This document shows, one piece after another, positions 50,612-59,031 of a stretch of DNA of 64,000 bases. The notes below the pieces were generated by a model that worked only from the letters and a program-made list of their open reading frames with translations, was not told the DNA's origin and did not search any database. Position 1 is the stretch's first letter; every line of letters begins with the position of its first letter. The stretch comes from Paracoccus limosus (GTDB lineage: Bacteria; Pseudomonadota; Alphaproteobacteria; Rhodobacterales; Rhodobacteraceae). The position numbers and the translations under genes are program-made. Location: assembly GCF_009711185.1 (NCBI RefSeq), contig NZ_WMIF01000007.1, positions 62,001 to 126,000 on the forward strand, written 5' to 3'.

Positions 50612-51847
50612 TCAGCTTTTGGGCGGCGGGTTCGAGGGGCTGTATTGCGCGCTGGGATCGCTCTTGGTCAGATCGCAGCCGGCGTCGCCCAGCCAGTAGG
50701 GCTTGATGCCGTCCCATTTCTGCGGGAACTCGATCGAGTGGTCGGCCTTGACATGGGCCAGATGGATCGTGTGCGAGACATGCTGGCTTTTGGGGTCGAT
50801 GCACATCTGGCCGCCGGGGCCGTCGACGCAGACATCGCCCTGGGCGATCACCTTGCGGATCTCGGCCAGATCGGTGGATTTCGCCCGCTCGACCAGCTGC
50901 TTGTAAAGATAGACCGCGGCGTAGGAGTTGCTGGCCTCTTGGTTGATATAGGGCTCGTTGGGGAATTTCGCGTGGAATTTCTTGACGAATTCCTTGCTGG
51001 CCGGGGTGTCCAGCTCTTCGATGTAGTTCACGGTGACATACATGTCTTTCAGGCTGGGCGCCTTGAACCGCTTGTGTTCATAGCCCTGTCCGACGTTCAC
51101 CGATGAGGCCATCGGCAGGTTCACATTCGCAGCCCCCGCCTGTTCATAATAAGAGGCCTGCGCGGTGCCCACCAACAGGGTGACGACGAAATCGGGCTTG
51201 GCGGCCTGAATGTTCTGGATCGTCTGCGAGAATTGCGACACGCCCAGCGGGATGAATTCTTCTCCCACCATCTTGCCGCCGTTTTCCTCGACGATCTTGC
51301 GCACCCATTCGGCCGAGATCTGGCCAAAGTTGTAATCCGCCGCGATCGTATAGACGTTCTTGCCGTATTTCTCCATCATATAGGGCAGAAGCGTCGAGAA
51401 CTGCTGTTCCGGCACGGCGCCGGTGACGATCATATTGCCGTCGCAGACGCCGCCCTCATACTGGTTGTTGTAGAAGGCCAGCCCGTCGAACTGGTTGACG
51501 ATGGGCCGATAGGCCTCGCGCGAGGCCGAGGAAAAGCCGGCAAAGACCGCGTCCACCTTGTCGCGCTGCAGCACGCGGCGCATGAATTCCTGAAAGCGGG
51601 TGTTGTCGGACTGGGTGTCGTATTCGACCAGCTCCAGCGGCCGGCCGTCGATGCCGCCGGCGGCGTTGATCTCCTCGGCGGCCAGTTCGATGGCATGGAC
51701 CTTGCCGATGGTCGCCAGCGCGAAATCGCCCGACTGATCCTCAAGCACGCCCAGCTTGATCGGCTTGGCATCCTGCGCCAGAGCGGGGCTGGCCGCAGAC
51801 AACAGCAATGCGAACGCCGAAACGGCGTTTGTCAGATTCCGGTTCAT
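50612..51847 (-). CDS. Periplasmic amide/urea-type binding protein (UrtA/FmdD-like)
   Basis: Exported protein of 411 residues with the Sec signal LTNAVSAFALLLSAASPALAQDA. The type I binding fold of the UrtA/AmiC clan is clear: IKLGVLEDQSGDFALATIGKVHAIELAAEEINAAGGIDGRPLELVEYDTQSDNTRFQEFMRRVLQRDKVDAVFAGFSSASREAYRPIVNQF, then YTIAADYNFGQISAEWVRKIVEENGGKMVGEEFIPLGVSQFS. It shares a distant common fold with the AmiC-like protein upstream but is secreted. Next to fmdA it is best read as the amide-binding FmdD-like component. Confidence 0.92.
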   Translation of the reverse strand: MNRNLTNAVSAFALLLSAASPALAQDAKPIKLGVLEDQSGDFALATIGKVHAIELAAEEINAAGGIDGRPLELVEYDTQSDNTRFQEFMRRVLQRDKVDAVFAGFSSASREAYRPIVNQFDGLAFYNNQYEGGVCDGNMIVTGAVPEQQFSTLLPYMMEKYGKNVYTIAADYNFGQISAEWVRKIVEENGGKMVGEEFIPLGVSQFSQTIQNIQAAKPDFVVTLLVGTAQASYYEQAGAANVNLPMASSVNVGQGYEHKRFKAPSLKDMYVTVNYIEELDTPASKEFVKKFHAKFPNEPYINQEASNSYAAVYLYKQLVERAKSTDLAEIRKVIAQGDVCVDGPGGQMCIDPKSQHVSHTIHLAHVKADHSIEFPQKWDGIKPYWLGDAGCDLTKSDPSAQYSPSNPPPKS

Positions 51848-51890
51848 CTTTCACTCCATGTTGGGATTGGGGCGGAGGGCTTTGGCCTGC

Positions 51891-52529
51891 CTAGGCCTGC
51901 CTTCTCTGTTGGTTTTCGTCGGGGTCCTGGTCGTCGCCGGCCTCAAGCAGCAACTGGCAATAGGTTTCGATGCTGAGCCGGGCGCGCATCGCCTCGCGGC
52001 GCAGCCGGGCGTAGGCGGCATCGCCGTCCAGCGCCTCGCGCTGCACCAGCCGGACCACGGCGCGCAGCACATGCGCGCGCTTGCGGCGGCGGTCGTTCAG
52101 ATCGTCCAGCATCGCCTGCATCTGGCAGATCTGGTTGAATTCGTTGACGGCCAGAAACAGCGCCGAATAGATCGAGCCGCCATGCACGGGCTTGGGCAGA
52201 AAGGCCTTGGCGCCCAGTTGTGCCAGCGCGCGCAGCCGGCTGGGCGCCTCGGATCCGACCAGCCCGACCACCGCGCAGGGGGCCGCGCAGTCGCGGCCCT
52301 GCGGGTCGGTCCAGCTGGCCGGCAGCACCAGATCGCCGTCCAGAAACAGGATGTCGCCGGTCTGGGCGGCAGGCAGCGCGATCAGCTGGCCCAGCTGGCA
52401 GGGCAGTGGCTCGGGCGTCAGCGCCAGCTTGGGCAGCACGCTGGCCAGCGTGCCGGCCGAGGGTCCGGGCGCCGCGCAGATCCAGGCGCGCGAGCCGCGA
52501 AAGTTCTGGACAAAGCGAGAGGGTCTCAT
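51891..52529 (-). CDS. amiR: AmiR-like ANTAR antiterminator
   Basis: Cytoplasmic protein of 212 residues. The N-terminal ~125 residues form a receiver-like fold without an obvious phosphorylation site (GDILFLDGDLVLPASW, VGLVGSEAPSRLRALAQLGAKAFLPKPVHGGSIYSALFLAV). A coiled coil follows (EFNQICQMQAMLDDLNDRRRKRAHVLRAVVRLVQREALDGDAAYARLRREAMRARLSIETYCQLLLEA), which ends in an ANTAR domain. In Pseudomonas, AmiR binds leader RNA and stops termination when AmiC releases it. The ATG overlaps the amiC stop (ATGA). The leader terminator at 53690-53728 is the probable target. Confidence 0.9.
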   Translation of the reverse strand: MRPSRFVQNFRGSRAWICAAPGPSAGTLASVLPKLALTPEPLPCQLGQLIALPAAQTGDILFLDGDLVLPASWTDPQGRDCAAPCAVVGLVGSEAPSRLRALAQLGAKAFLPKPVHGGSIYSALFLAVNEFNQICQMQAMLDDLNDRRRKRAHVLRAVVRLVQREALDGDAAYARLRREAMRARLSIETYCQLLLEAGDDQDPDENQQRRQA

Positions 52530-53680
52530 GGCACGATCCTCAGGACAGGATTGCTTTGCGGGGGTTCGATGTCGCGCGCCCATCCCACCAGATAGGGGTC
52601 GGGCCGCACGGGTTCGGGGGATTGGCGCAGGATATCAAAACCGAAATCCTTGCGCGACAGGCCGATGCGCGGCGTCAGATAGGCGTGCATGGTGGTACCG
52701 TCGATCCAGACCCGGCCCTGCGGCGCGTCCAGCGTGCAATCGGGCAGGGCGGCGCGTACCGCCGCCACCTCGGCCGTGCCCGCCCGCGCCACCGCCCGCG
52801 CCAGCAGGTGCACCGCGATGAAGCTGGCCTCGGCCTCGGCCGAAATGCTGGGACCGTCGGGAAAGGCGGCGGCATAGGCGGCAGTGAATTCGCGGTTCTT
52901 CTGCCCGGGCAGCGAGGCGAAATAGACGCTGGCGCTGATCTGGCCGTCGGCGGCCTCGGCGCCGATCTCTTGCAGCTCGGGCTCGGACAGGTTGCAGCTG
53001 GCCACCGGCATCACGCGCGGCTGATCGATCCCCCGGCGCAGGCAGGCCTGCCGCAGCCCGCGAAAGAACGCATAGGCCGACGAGCCGATCAGCGCGTTGA
53101 AGACGTAATCCGGGCGCAGCGCCAGCACCTCGTCGATCTGGGCGGCAAGATCGGTTTCGCCCACGGGCACATAGCGTTCGGCGACGACCTCGCCGCCCAG
53201 CCGGGCCACGCCTTCGCGCAGGACGCGGCTGTTTTCCCAAGCCCAGATATAGTTCGATCCGATGCTATAGGCGCGCCGGCCAAAGCGGCCATGCAGGAAA
53301 TCGATCAGCGGCGTCAGGTGCTGGTTGGGCGCGGCGCCGGTATAGACGACATTCGCCGTGGTCTCGAAGCCCTCGTAATGGCTGGGATACCACAGTTGCG
53401 CGTCATGGCGCTCGATCAGCGGCAGCACTTCCTTGCGGCTGGACGAGGTATAGCAGCCGCAGATGTGGCGGATGCCTTGGTCGATCATCTGCGCCGCGCC
53501 GGCGGCATAGCTGGCCAGATCGCCGCCGGGATTGACAGGCATGGGATGCAGGCGGACCGCGCCACCGGCATTGACCTGCTGGCAGGCCAGCAGCGCGCCG
53601 TTCAGCAGCGTGTGCGCGACCCGGCCATAAGGTCCGTCGGTCGAGAACAGAAGTCCCAGTGGAAGGTCGATCACGGCCAA
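52526..53680 (-). CDS. amiC: AmiC-like amide sensor (negative regulator)
   Basis: Protein of 384 residues of the amide-binding clan without a signal peptide, so it is cytoplasmic. It starts directly with DLPLGLLFSTDGPYGRVAHTLLNGALLACQQVNAGGAVRLHP. Other AmiC-like blocks are GCYTSSSRKEVLPLIERHDAQLWYPSHYEGFE, YIGSNYIWAWENSR-type SIGSNYIWAWENSRVLREGV, and FAALPGQKN-like FASLPGQKNREFTAAY. It should hold AmiR inactive and release it on amide binding. The start is uncertain: no normal ATG precedes the fold; a TTG at 53680 or GTG at 53674 fits, both with a weak ribosome site. Confidence 0.9.
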   Translation of the reverse strand: MAVIDLPLGLLFSTDGPYGRVAHTLLNGALLACQQVNAGGAVRLHPMPVNPGGDLASYAAGAAQMIDQGIRHICGCYTSSSRKEVLPLIERHDAQLWYPSHYEGFETTANVVYTGAAPNQHLTPLIDFLHGRFGRRAYSIGSNYIWAWENSRVLREGVARLGGEVVAERYVPVGETDLAAQIDEVLALRPDYVFNALIGSSAYAFFRGLRQACLRRGIDQPRVMPVASCNLSEPELQEIGAEAADGQISASVYFASLPGQKNREFTAAYAAAFPDGPSISAEAEASFIAVHLLARAVARAGTAEVAAVRAALPDCTLDAPQGRVWIDGTTMHAYLTPRIGLSRKDFGFDILRQSPEPVRPDPYLVGWARDIEPPQSNPVLRIVP

Positions 53681-53689
53681 GTGCCCAGC

Positions 53690-53728
53690 CCAAACAGAAA
53701 AGCCCCAAGGCAGAATCTGCCAAGGGGC
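53690..53728 (-). terminator. Leader terminator before amiC
   Basis: On the minus strand, GCCCC-TT-GGCAG / CTGCC-TT-GGGGC forms a 5+5-bp stem (two T-T mismatches) with an ATT loop, followed by TTTTCTGTTT. It lies 22 bases before the amiC start. A terminator inside the leader of an AmiC/AmiR operon is the expected site of antitermination. I did not find the classic ANTAR pair of hexaloops with confidence. Confidence 0.7.
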
Positions 53729-53951
53729 GCGGTTGCCAAGGATATTTCGTTCAGTGTGATACCACCTGCAGGGCGCATTTGCCCGGTGTTGTGTTCAAGC
53801 TAGCCCGAGCGTTTTACTTCTGTCAATGGATTGGATGGGGGGATGGCTGCGGCCTGCGGGATCGCCCGGATTATGGGCAATGCTGCCCGGGATTGGGGCG
53901 GCACCGGCTCGGCCGGCTGCAGGGTGGGCGGCGAATCGCAGGACTGCCCGG

Positions 53952-54314
53952 CTATAGCCGCGCCAGCAGCCAGTCGCGCAGGATGATGGCGTGGCTTTGC
54001 GTGCGGTCGCGGGTGGCGGTCAGCAGGGTGACGGGGCCTTTCCGGCACCAGGTCAGGCATTGTTCGACCGCCTGCGGCTCGGCGGCCAGCTCGGTCTCAT
54101 AGCGGTGGCGGAACTCGGGCCAGTTGCCGGGCGTGGCGTGGAACCATTGCCGCAGCGCCGTGCTGGGCGCCACCGCCTTGGGCCAATCGTCCAGATGCAG
54201 CGCCGCCTTGGCCATGCCGCGCGGCCACAGCCGGTCGACCAGCAGGCGCGCGCCGGCGCCGGCTTCGGCGGGGTCATAGACCCGCGCCAGCAGGATCGGG
54301 AATTCAGCGGTCAC
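53952..54314 (-). CDS. DUF488 family protein
   Basis: Protein of 120 residues with the DUF488 pattern: LARVYDPAEAGAGARLLVDRLWPRGMAKAALHLDDWPKAVAPSTALRQWF, GNWPEFRHRYETELA and the end VTLLTATRDRTQSHAIILRDWLLARL. The family is widespread and small; its function is unknown. A GTG start at 54314 was chosen because GGAGG precedes it by 7 bases and the family homology begins at once. It is divergent from the TetR gene and not linked to the amide operon. Confidence 0.9.
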   Translation of the reverse strand: MTAEFPILLARVYDPAEAGAGARLLVDRLWPRGMAKAALHLDDWPKAVAPSTALRQWFHATPGNWPEFRHRYETELAAEPQAVEQCLTWCRKGPVTLLTATRDRTQSHAIILRDWLLARL

Positions 54315-54407
54315 GATGCGCCTCCGTTGCCCTGTTTCCGGGCAATCTAGGCGCCCGGTCAGGGGGCGGCAAGCGGGGCGGCGGGGGCGCGGAAGAATCC
54401 CGCTTGA

Positions 54408-54427
54408 TTTGGAAACGATCATTTTCT
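54408..54427. promoter_or_regulatory. Candidate TetR operator 1
   Basis: TTTGGAAACGATCATTTTCT lies 10 bases before the TetR start and recurs exactly at 55074-55093 before the MFS gene. The centre AAACGATCATTT is nearly palindromic. A repeat of this length in both promoters indicates a shared operator. Confidence 0.75.
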
Positions 54428-54437
54428 ATCAGGGCGC

Positions 54438-55058
54438 ATGTCTGATATCGCCCCCACAGGATCCGTTGCGCGTGGCCCCGGCCGACCACGTGAATATGAC
54501 ATGGACGAGGCCCTTGACCGGGCGGTCGTGATCTTTCGCCAGCGCGGCTATCATGCCACCTCGATCAGTGAGCTGGCGGCGGCGATGGGGCTGACGCAGG
54601 GTAGCATCTACAAGGCCTTCAAGGACAAGCGCGCGGTGTTTCTGGCCGCCTTTGACCGCAACAAGGCGGTGCGCGCCGAAAAGCTGGCCCGCGCCGTCGC
54701 CGGGGGGCAGACCGGGTTGCAGCGTCTGCGCCGGGCGCTGGCCTTTTACGCCGACGCCTCGCAGGGGGCCGAGGGTGTGCAAGGCTGCCTTGTCGTCGGC
54801 AGCGCGACCGAGCTGGCCATTCTGGACGCCGAGATGGCCGAGCGGGTCCGGGCCGCGCTGGCCCGCAACGAGACGCTGCTGGCCGGGCTGATCGCGCAGG
54901 GGCAGGCCGATGGCTCGATCCCGGCAGAGGTCGACCGGGCGGCGACGGCGCGGACGATGCTGTGCCTGCTGCAAGGGATGCGGGTGGTCGGCAAGACCGG
55001 CCGCAGCCGCCCCGAGATGGACGCCGTGGTCGAGGTCGCCCTGCGCCTGCTGGGCTGA
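54438..55058 (+). CDS. TetR family transcriptional regulator
   Basis: Repressor of 206 residues. The HTH is at about residues 24-68: EALDRAVVIFRQRGYHATSISELAAAMGLTQGSIYKAFKDKRAVFLAAF. The C-terminal half is a helical ligand-binding domain (HRGVQGCLVVGSATELA-type segment VQGCLVVGSATELAILDAEMAERV), similar to the TetR_C_16/YcdC group. It has the shared operator before it and before the MFS gene 50 bases downstream, so it most likely represses both. The ligand is unknown. Confidence 0.92.
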   Translation: MSDIAPTGSVARGPGRPREYDMDEALDRAVVIFRQRGYHATSISELAAAMGLTQGSIYKAFKDKRAVFLAAFDRNKAVRAEKLARAVAGGQTGLQRLRRALAFYADASQGAEGVQGCLVVGSATELAILDAEMAERVRAALARNETLLAGLIAQGQADGSIPAEVDRAATARTMLCLLQGMRVVGKTGRSRPEMDAVVEVALRLLG

Positions 55059-55073
55059 TCCGCTTGCGGCAAA

Positions 55074-55093
55074 TTTGGAAACGATCATTTTCT
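55074..55093. promoter_or_regulatory. Candidate TetR operator 2
   Basis: Same 20 bases as at 54408-54427, placed 15 bases before the MFS start codon, overlapping a TTATAC-like -10 element. It suggests the MFS gene has its own TetR-controlled promoter. Confidence 0.75.
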
Positions 55094-55108
55094 TATACGG
55101 AGGCCGTC

Positions 55109-56299
55109 ATGGCTGAGACCGCATCCCACCCAGCCGCCCATCCCGCCGTTCCGGCGGGGATGACCGTGCTGCTGGCCGCCGCCTGCGGGCTGATCGCGGC
55201 CAATATCTATTACGCGCAGCCGCTGGCCGGGCCGATCAGCGCCGGGCTGGGGCTGTCGCCGCAGGCGGCGGGGCTGGTCGTCACCCTGACCCAGATCGGC
55301 TATGGCGCCGGGCTGCTGCTGATCGTGCCGCTGGGCGATCTGGTCGAGAACCGCCGGCTGGTGCTGGCGATGATCGGGGTCGCGACGCTAGGTCTATTGG
55401 TGGCGGCGCTGTCGGTGCACGCGGTGGGGTTTCTGCTGGCATCGCTGCTGATCGGGCTGGGCTCGGTCGCGGTGCAGGTGCTGGTGCCCTATGCCGCGCA
55501 TCTGGCGCCCGAGGCCGTGCGCGGCCGCGTCGTCGGCAATGTCATGAGCGGGCTGATGCTGGGCATCATGCTGGCCCGCCCGGTGTCGAGCCTTGTCGCG
55601 CAATTGCTGTCCTGGCGGGCGGTGTTTCTGGTCTCGGCCGGGGTGATGGTCGCGCTGGCGCTGGTGCTGATGCGGGCGCTGCCGCCGCGTGTGCCGGCGG
55701 CGCGGCTGGGCTATGGCGGACTTTTGGCCTCGATGGGGCGGCTGGCGGCGGGGACGCCGATCCTGCGCCGGCGGGCGCTTTATCAGGCCTGTCTCTTTGC
55801 CGCCTTCAGCCTGTTCTGGACCACGGTGCCTTTGCTGCTGGCCGGGCCGCGTTTTGGCCTGTCGCAAGGGGGGATCGCATTGTTTGCGCTGGCCGGGGTG
55901 GCCGGTGCGGTTGCGGCGCCGATCGCGGGCCGGCTGGCCGATCATGGCCGCACCCGAATTGCCACCGCCTGCGCGATGTTGGCGGTGGCTGCGGCATTCG
56001 CGCTGACCGGGTTGGTGCCGCTGGGCTCGGCGGTGTCTCTGGGGCTGCTGGTGGCGGCGGCGGTGCTGCTGGATTTCGGGGTTTCGGCCAATATGACGCT
56101 GGGCCAAAGGGCGATCTTTGCCCTTGGGGCCGAATTCCGCAGCCGGCTCAATGGCCTCTACATGGCGACGTTCTTTGTCGGCGGTGCATTGGGATCGGCG
56201 GTCGGCGGCTGGGCATTCGCCCAAGGCGGCTGGGCACTGGCCGCAGGCATCGGCGCGGCGCTGCCGATGCTGGCGCTGGCCTATTGGGCCACGGAATAG
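55109..56299 (+). CDS. MFS transporter (AraJ/YdhP-like efflux)
   Basis: Inner-membrane transporter of 396 residues with about twelve helices. The start CGLIAANIYYAQPLAGPISAGLGLSPQAAGLVVTLTQIGYGAGLLLIVPLGDLVENRRLV is a well known subgroup of MFS efflux proteins (IYYAQPL motif, motif A as GDLVENRRL). GGAGG at 55099-55103 fixes the ATG at 55109. Its TetR repressor gene is directly upstream. The exported compound is unknown. It converges with norF, with only 6 bases between the stops. Confidence 0.92.
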   Translation: MAETASHPAAHPAVPAGMTVLLAAACGLIAANIYYAQPLAGPISAGLGLSPQAAGLVVTLTQIGYGAGLLLIVPLGDLVENRRLVLAMIGVATLGLLVAALSVHAVGFLLASLLIGLGSVAVQVLVPYAAHLAPEAVRGRVVGNVMSGLMLGIMLARPVSSLVAQLLSWRAVFLVSAGVMVALALVLMRALPPRVPAARLGYGGLLASMGRLAAGTPILRRRALYQACLFAAFSLFWTTVPLLLAGPRFGLSQGGIALFALAGVAGAVAAPIAGRLADHGRTRIATACAMLAVAAAFALTGLVPLGSAVSLGLLVAAAVLLDFGVSANMTLGQRAIFALGAEFRSRLNGLYMATFFVGGALGSAVGGWAFAQGGWALAAGIGAALPMLALAYWATE

Positions 56300-56305
56300 C
56301 CCCGA

Positions 56306-56551
56306 TCAGCCCGGCCGCATCAGGCAAAGCGCGGCAATCGCCGCCAGCCACAGCGCCAGCGGCAGGCTGGCCGCGCCCAGCCAGCCCGGCGCCGCCCGCA
56401 GATGCAGGAAGCCACCCAGAATCGTGCGCGCCTTGAGCCATGCCAGCGCCAGCAGCCCCACCGCTGCCAGCCGGCTGTCGATGCCCGCCAGAACGGTGGT
56501 GGCGGTTGTCAGCGCCAGCAGGTGCAACCAGCTTTGGGTCAGCCTGTCCAT
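56306..56551 (-). CDS. norF: NorF, small subunit-IV-like protein of the nor operon
   Basis: An 81-residue membrane protein with about three helices (LTTATTVLAGIDSRLAAVGLLALAWLKARTILGGFLHLRAAPGWLGAA, then LPLALWLAAIAALCLMRP). The length, the KARTILGGFLHLR region and the position after norE match NorF. It is needed for full nitric oxide reductase activity in P. denitrificans but is not a catalytic subunit. It is the last gene of the norCBQDEF operon. Confidence 0.9.
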   Translation of the reverse strand: MDRLTQSWLHLLALTTATTVLAGIDSRLAAVGLLALAWLKARTILGGFLHLRAAPGWLGAASLPLALWLAAIAALCLMRPG

Positions 56552-56557
56552 ACCCGC

Positions 56558-57097
56558 CTACCAGATCAGATAGATGATGGGCAGGATCAGCACCCAGACC
56601 AGATCCACCATATGCCAGAACATCGCCCCCGCCTGCACCGGCGCCGGGCGGGCGCGGATCGTAACCAGCCCCAGCACCGCCACGCCCGCGATGACATGGG
56701 CGGCGTGAAAGCCGGTCAGCAGGTAGTAGAAAGTAAAGAACGGCTGGCCGTCCATGCCGATACCGGCGTGGATGTCGCGGGCATATTCCAGCCCCTTCAG
56801 CACCAGAAACACCAGCCCGCCCAATGCCGCAAGGCCCAGCCCGATCCGGGCGCGGGCGCGGCGGCCTGCGGCGGCGTCGCGTTCGGCGCGGGCGGCGAAC
56901 AGGCCCGAGGTCACCAGCACCAGCGTGTTCAGCGTCGCCATGCGCCCGTCCAGCTGGGCATGGGCCGCGGCAAAGCCGACGGGGTCGCGCAGCCCCATCA
57001 CCACCATGGCCGACAGGCCGGCGGCAAAGACCGCCACCTCGGAGGCGATCAGGATCCACAGGATCAGCTCGCCCGGCAAATCGTCGATCCGCATCAC
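56558..57097 (-). CDS. norE: NorE, cytochrome oxidase subunit III-like protein
   Basis: Inner-membrane protein of 179 residues with about five helices. Subunit III-like marks: DDLPGELILWILIASEVAVFAAGLSA, RMATLNTLVLVTSGLFAA, and GQPFFTFYYLLTGFHAAHVIAGVAVLG, ending HMVDLVWVLILPIIYLIW. The family protein assists assembly or activity of nitric oxide reductase. Its start overlaps the norD stop by 4 bases (ATGA). Confidence 0.94.
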   Translation of the reverse strand: MMRIDDLPGELILWILIASEVAVFAAGLSAMVVMGLRDPVGFAAAHAQLDGRMATLNTLVLVTSGLFAARAERDAAAGRRARARIGLGLAALGGLVFLVLKGLEYARDIHAGIGMDGQPFFTFYYLLTGFHAAHVIAGVAVLGLVTIRARPAPVQAGAMFWHMVDLVWVLILPIIYLIW

Positions 57098-59028
57098 AGC
57101 ACCAGCTGGCGATAGATTTCGGGCAGGGCCGTGGTCAGCCGGTCGGGATCGCGGATCACCGAAAAGCCGCCCTGACCAAAGATGCGCGGGAACCAGCCCT
57201 GCGCATGGCGGTCGATGGTGATGCCAAAGACCGCATGTCCCGCCCGCCGGGCCTGACGCACGGCCATGGCGCTGTCCTCGATCCCGTGCCGGCCTTCGTA
57301 ATGGTCAAGGTCGTTGGGCTTGCCATCGGTCACGACCAGCAGCAGCCGGCGCGACTGGCTTTGCCGCGCCAGCCCCGCCGAGGCATGGCGGATCGCCGCG
57401 CCCAGCCGGGTGTAAAAGCCCGGGCGCAGGGCGTGGATGCGGGCCTCGGTCTCGGCGGTCATCGGCGCGTCGAAATCCTTGCAGTCATGGATCCAGACCC
57501 GGTCGCGCTTCAGCGAGGAAAAGCCCTGAATGGCGAAACGGTCGCCGCAGGCGTCCAGCCCCCAGGCCAGCGCCGTCAGCGCCTCGCGCGCGATGTCGAT
57601 CACCGGCCGGCCGGTGACGGCGCTTTCGGTCGAGCGTGACACGTCAAGCAGGATCGACACCGCCAGATCGCGCCGTCCGGGCCGGGCCTGTTGCCAGACG
57701 CGGTCGCTGCCGCGCCCGGTGGCGCGCAGATCGGTGATGGCGCGCAAGGTCGCGTCCAGATCCAGATCCTCGCCATCGGGCTGGGCGTGGTGGATCACCC
57801 GCGCCGGGCGCAGGGCCTGAAACTGGCGGCGCACGGCCTCGATCCGGCGGCGGGCGGCGGGGTCGGAAAAGCCCTGCCAGCCGGGGTCGGGGGCGACCGG
57901 GGCGGCCAGCACCCGGCAATGGTCGGGCAGCCAGACGCCGCCGCGCGCGTCCCATTCGGGATAGGTGAAGCGACCGGCGATGGCTTCGCGGTCCACGTCC
58001 TCGGGCGCGAGGTCCAGATGCAGCTTCAGCTTGGTCGCCGGGGCCTTGCTGACCTGACCCAGCACGATTTCCTCGTGGTCGTCGGCAGCCTTCTTGGCAT
58101 TGTCCAGATCGTCATCCTCGACCCGGCGGTTCAGGTTCATCATCTCGGCCCAGCTCAGCATGGCCTCGAATTTGTAAAGGATGATGCTGTCCTTGCGCTC
58201 GGCCTGATCGGTGCTCATGCGGCGGGTCTTGCGGGCGGTGCCGTCGCCGGCCTCTTCGGGGGCGCCGGCGGTGGGCAGGCTGGCCACCTCGCCCGGACGG
58301 CCCGAGCTTAGCCCGCGCAGATCGGGCCACATCGGCACCGGCAGGGTGGGGCGATAGCCGCGCGGTGCCTGCCAATGCGCGGGCGGGGCGGGATAGCGGG
58401 CCAGAAGATCGGGCTGGGGCCGGGTCGGATCGCCCAGCAGGTGGCGGATCAATGTCTCGACCTGCGCCTCGGTGCCCCGCAGGGCGGGGCGGTGGCGCTG
58501 CGCCAGATGGGCGGCGCAGAGCCGTTGCCACAGCGGGCGCAGCCCCGGCGCCGCCGACAGCGTGGCGCGGGTCATCGCCATGCCGGCGGCCAGCGCCGCC
58601 AGATCGGCGCGCAGCGGGTCGGGGTCGGGAACAAAGGCCAGCGCCTGATCCCGGGCATGGGCCGAGGTCGCGGCCAGCCACAGATACAGTTCCTCGTTGG
58701 TTTCGCGCGCGGGAAACACCGCCAGCTCGACCGGCAGGCGCAGCGCCTCGCCGTCGAAACTGGCGCGCGCCAGCCGTTCCTGATCAAAGGCCAGCCGGCG
58801 GCGCCACGAGATGCGGTGGCGCCCGGCCTGATCGGCCACCGGCTTCAGCTCGACATCGGCCCCACCGCCCAGACCGCGAAACAGCACGGCAATCCGGCCG
58901 CGCATCTGGTCGAACCGGGCGGCGGCCTCGGGGAAATGCGGCGGCGGGTCCATGCGTGAGGCCAGCAGGTGCCACAGCTTGCCGACGGTTTCCTCGGGCT
59001 CCCACGGCGAGATGTCGAGATGTGCCAT
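57094..59028 (-). CDS. norD: NorD, VWA-domain activation protein
   Basis: Cytoplasmic or membrane-associated protein of 644 residues, near the usual 638-640. The C-terminal von Willebrand A domain carries the MIDAS motif DVSRSTES in AVSILLDVSRSTESAVTGRPVIDIARE, and VVTDGKPNDLDHYEGRHGIEDSAMAV. The N-terminal ~400 residues are specific to NorD (GKLWHLLASRMDPPPHFPEAAARFDQMRGRIAVLFRGLGGGADVELKPV). It works with NorQ, a MoxR-type ATPase, to insert the non-haem iron of NorB. It follows norQ by 3 bases. Confidence 0.96.
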   Translation of the reverse strand: MAHLDISPWEPEETVGKLWHLLASRMDPPPHFPEAAARFDQMRGRIAVLFRGLGGGADVELKPVADQAGRHRISWRRRLAFDQERLARASFDGEALRLPVELAVFPARETNEELYLWLAATSAHARDQALAFVPDPDPLRADLAALAAGMAMTRATLSAAPGLRPLWQRLCAAHLAQRHRPALRGTEAQVETLIRHLLGDPTRPQPDLLARYPAPPAHWQAPRGYRPTLPVPMWPDLRGLSSGRPGEVASLPTAGAPEEAGDGTARKTRRMSTDQAERKDSIILYKFEAMLSWAEMMNLNRRVEDDDLDNAKKAADDHEEIVLGQVSKAPATKLKLHLDLAPEDVDREAIAGRFTYPEWDARGGVWLPDHCRVLAAPVAPDPGWQGFSDPAARRRIEAVRRQFQALRPARVIHHAQPDGEDLDLDATLRAITDLRATGRGSDRVWQQARPGRRDLAVSILLDVSRSTESAVTGRPVIDIAREALTALAWGLDACGDRFAIQGFSSLKRDRVWIHDCKDFDAPMTAETEARIHALRPGFYTRLGAAIRHASAGLARQSQSRRLLLVVTDGKPNDLDHYEGRHGIEDSAMAVRQARRAGHAVFGITIDRHAQGWFPRIFGQGGFSVIRDPDRLTTALPEIYRQLVL

Positions 59029-59031
59029 GGC

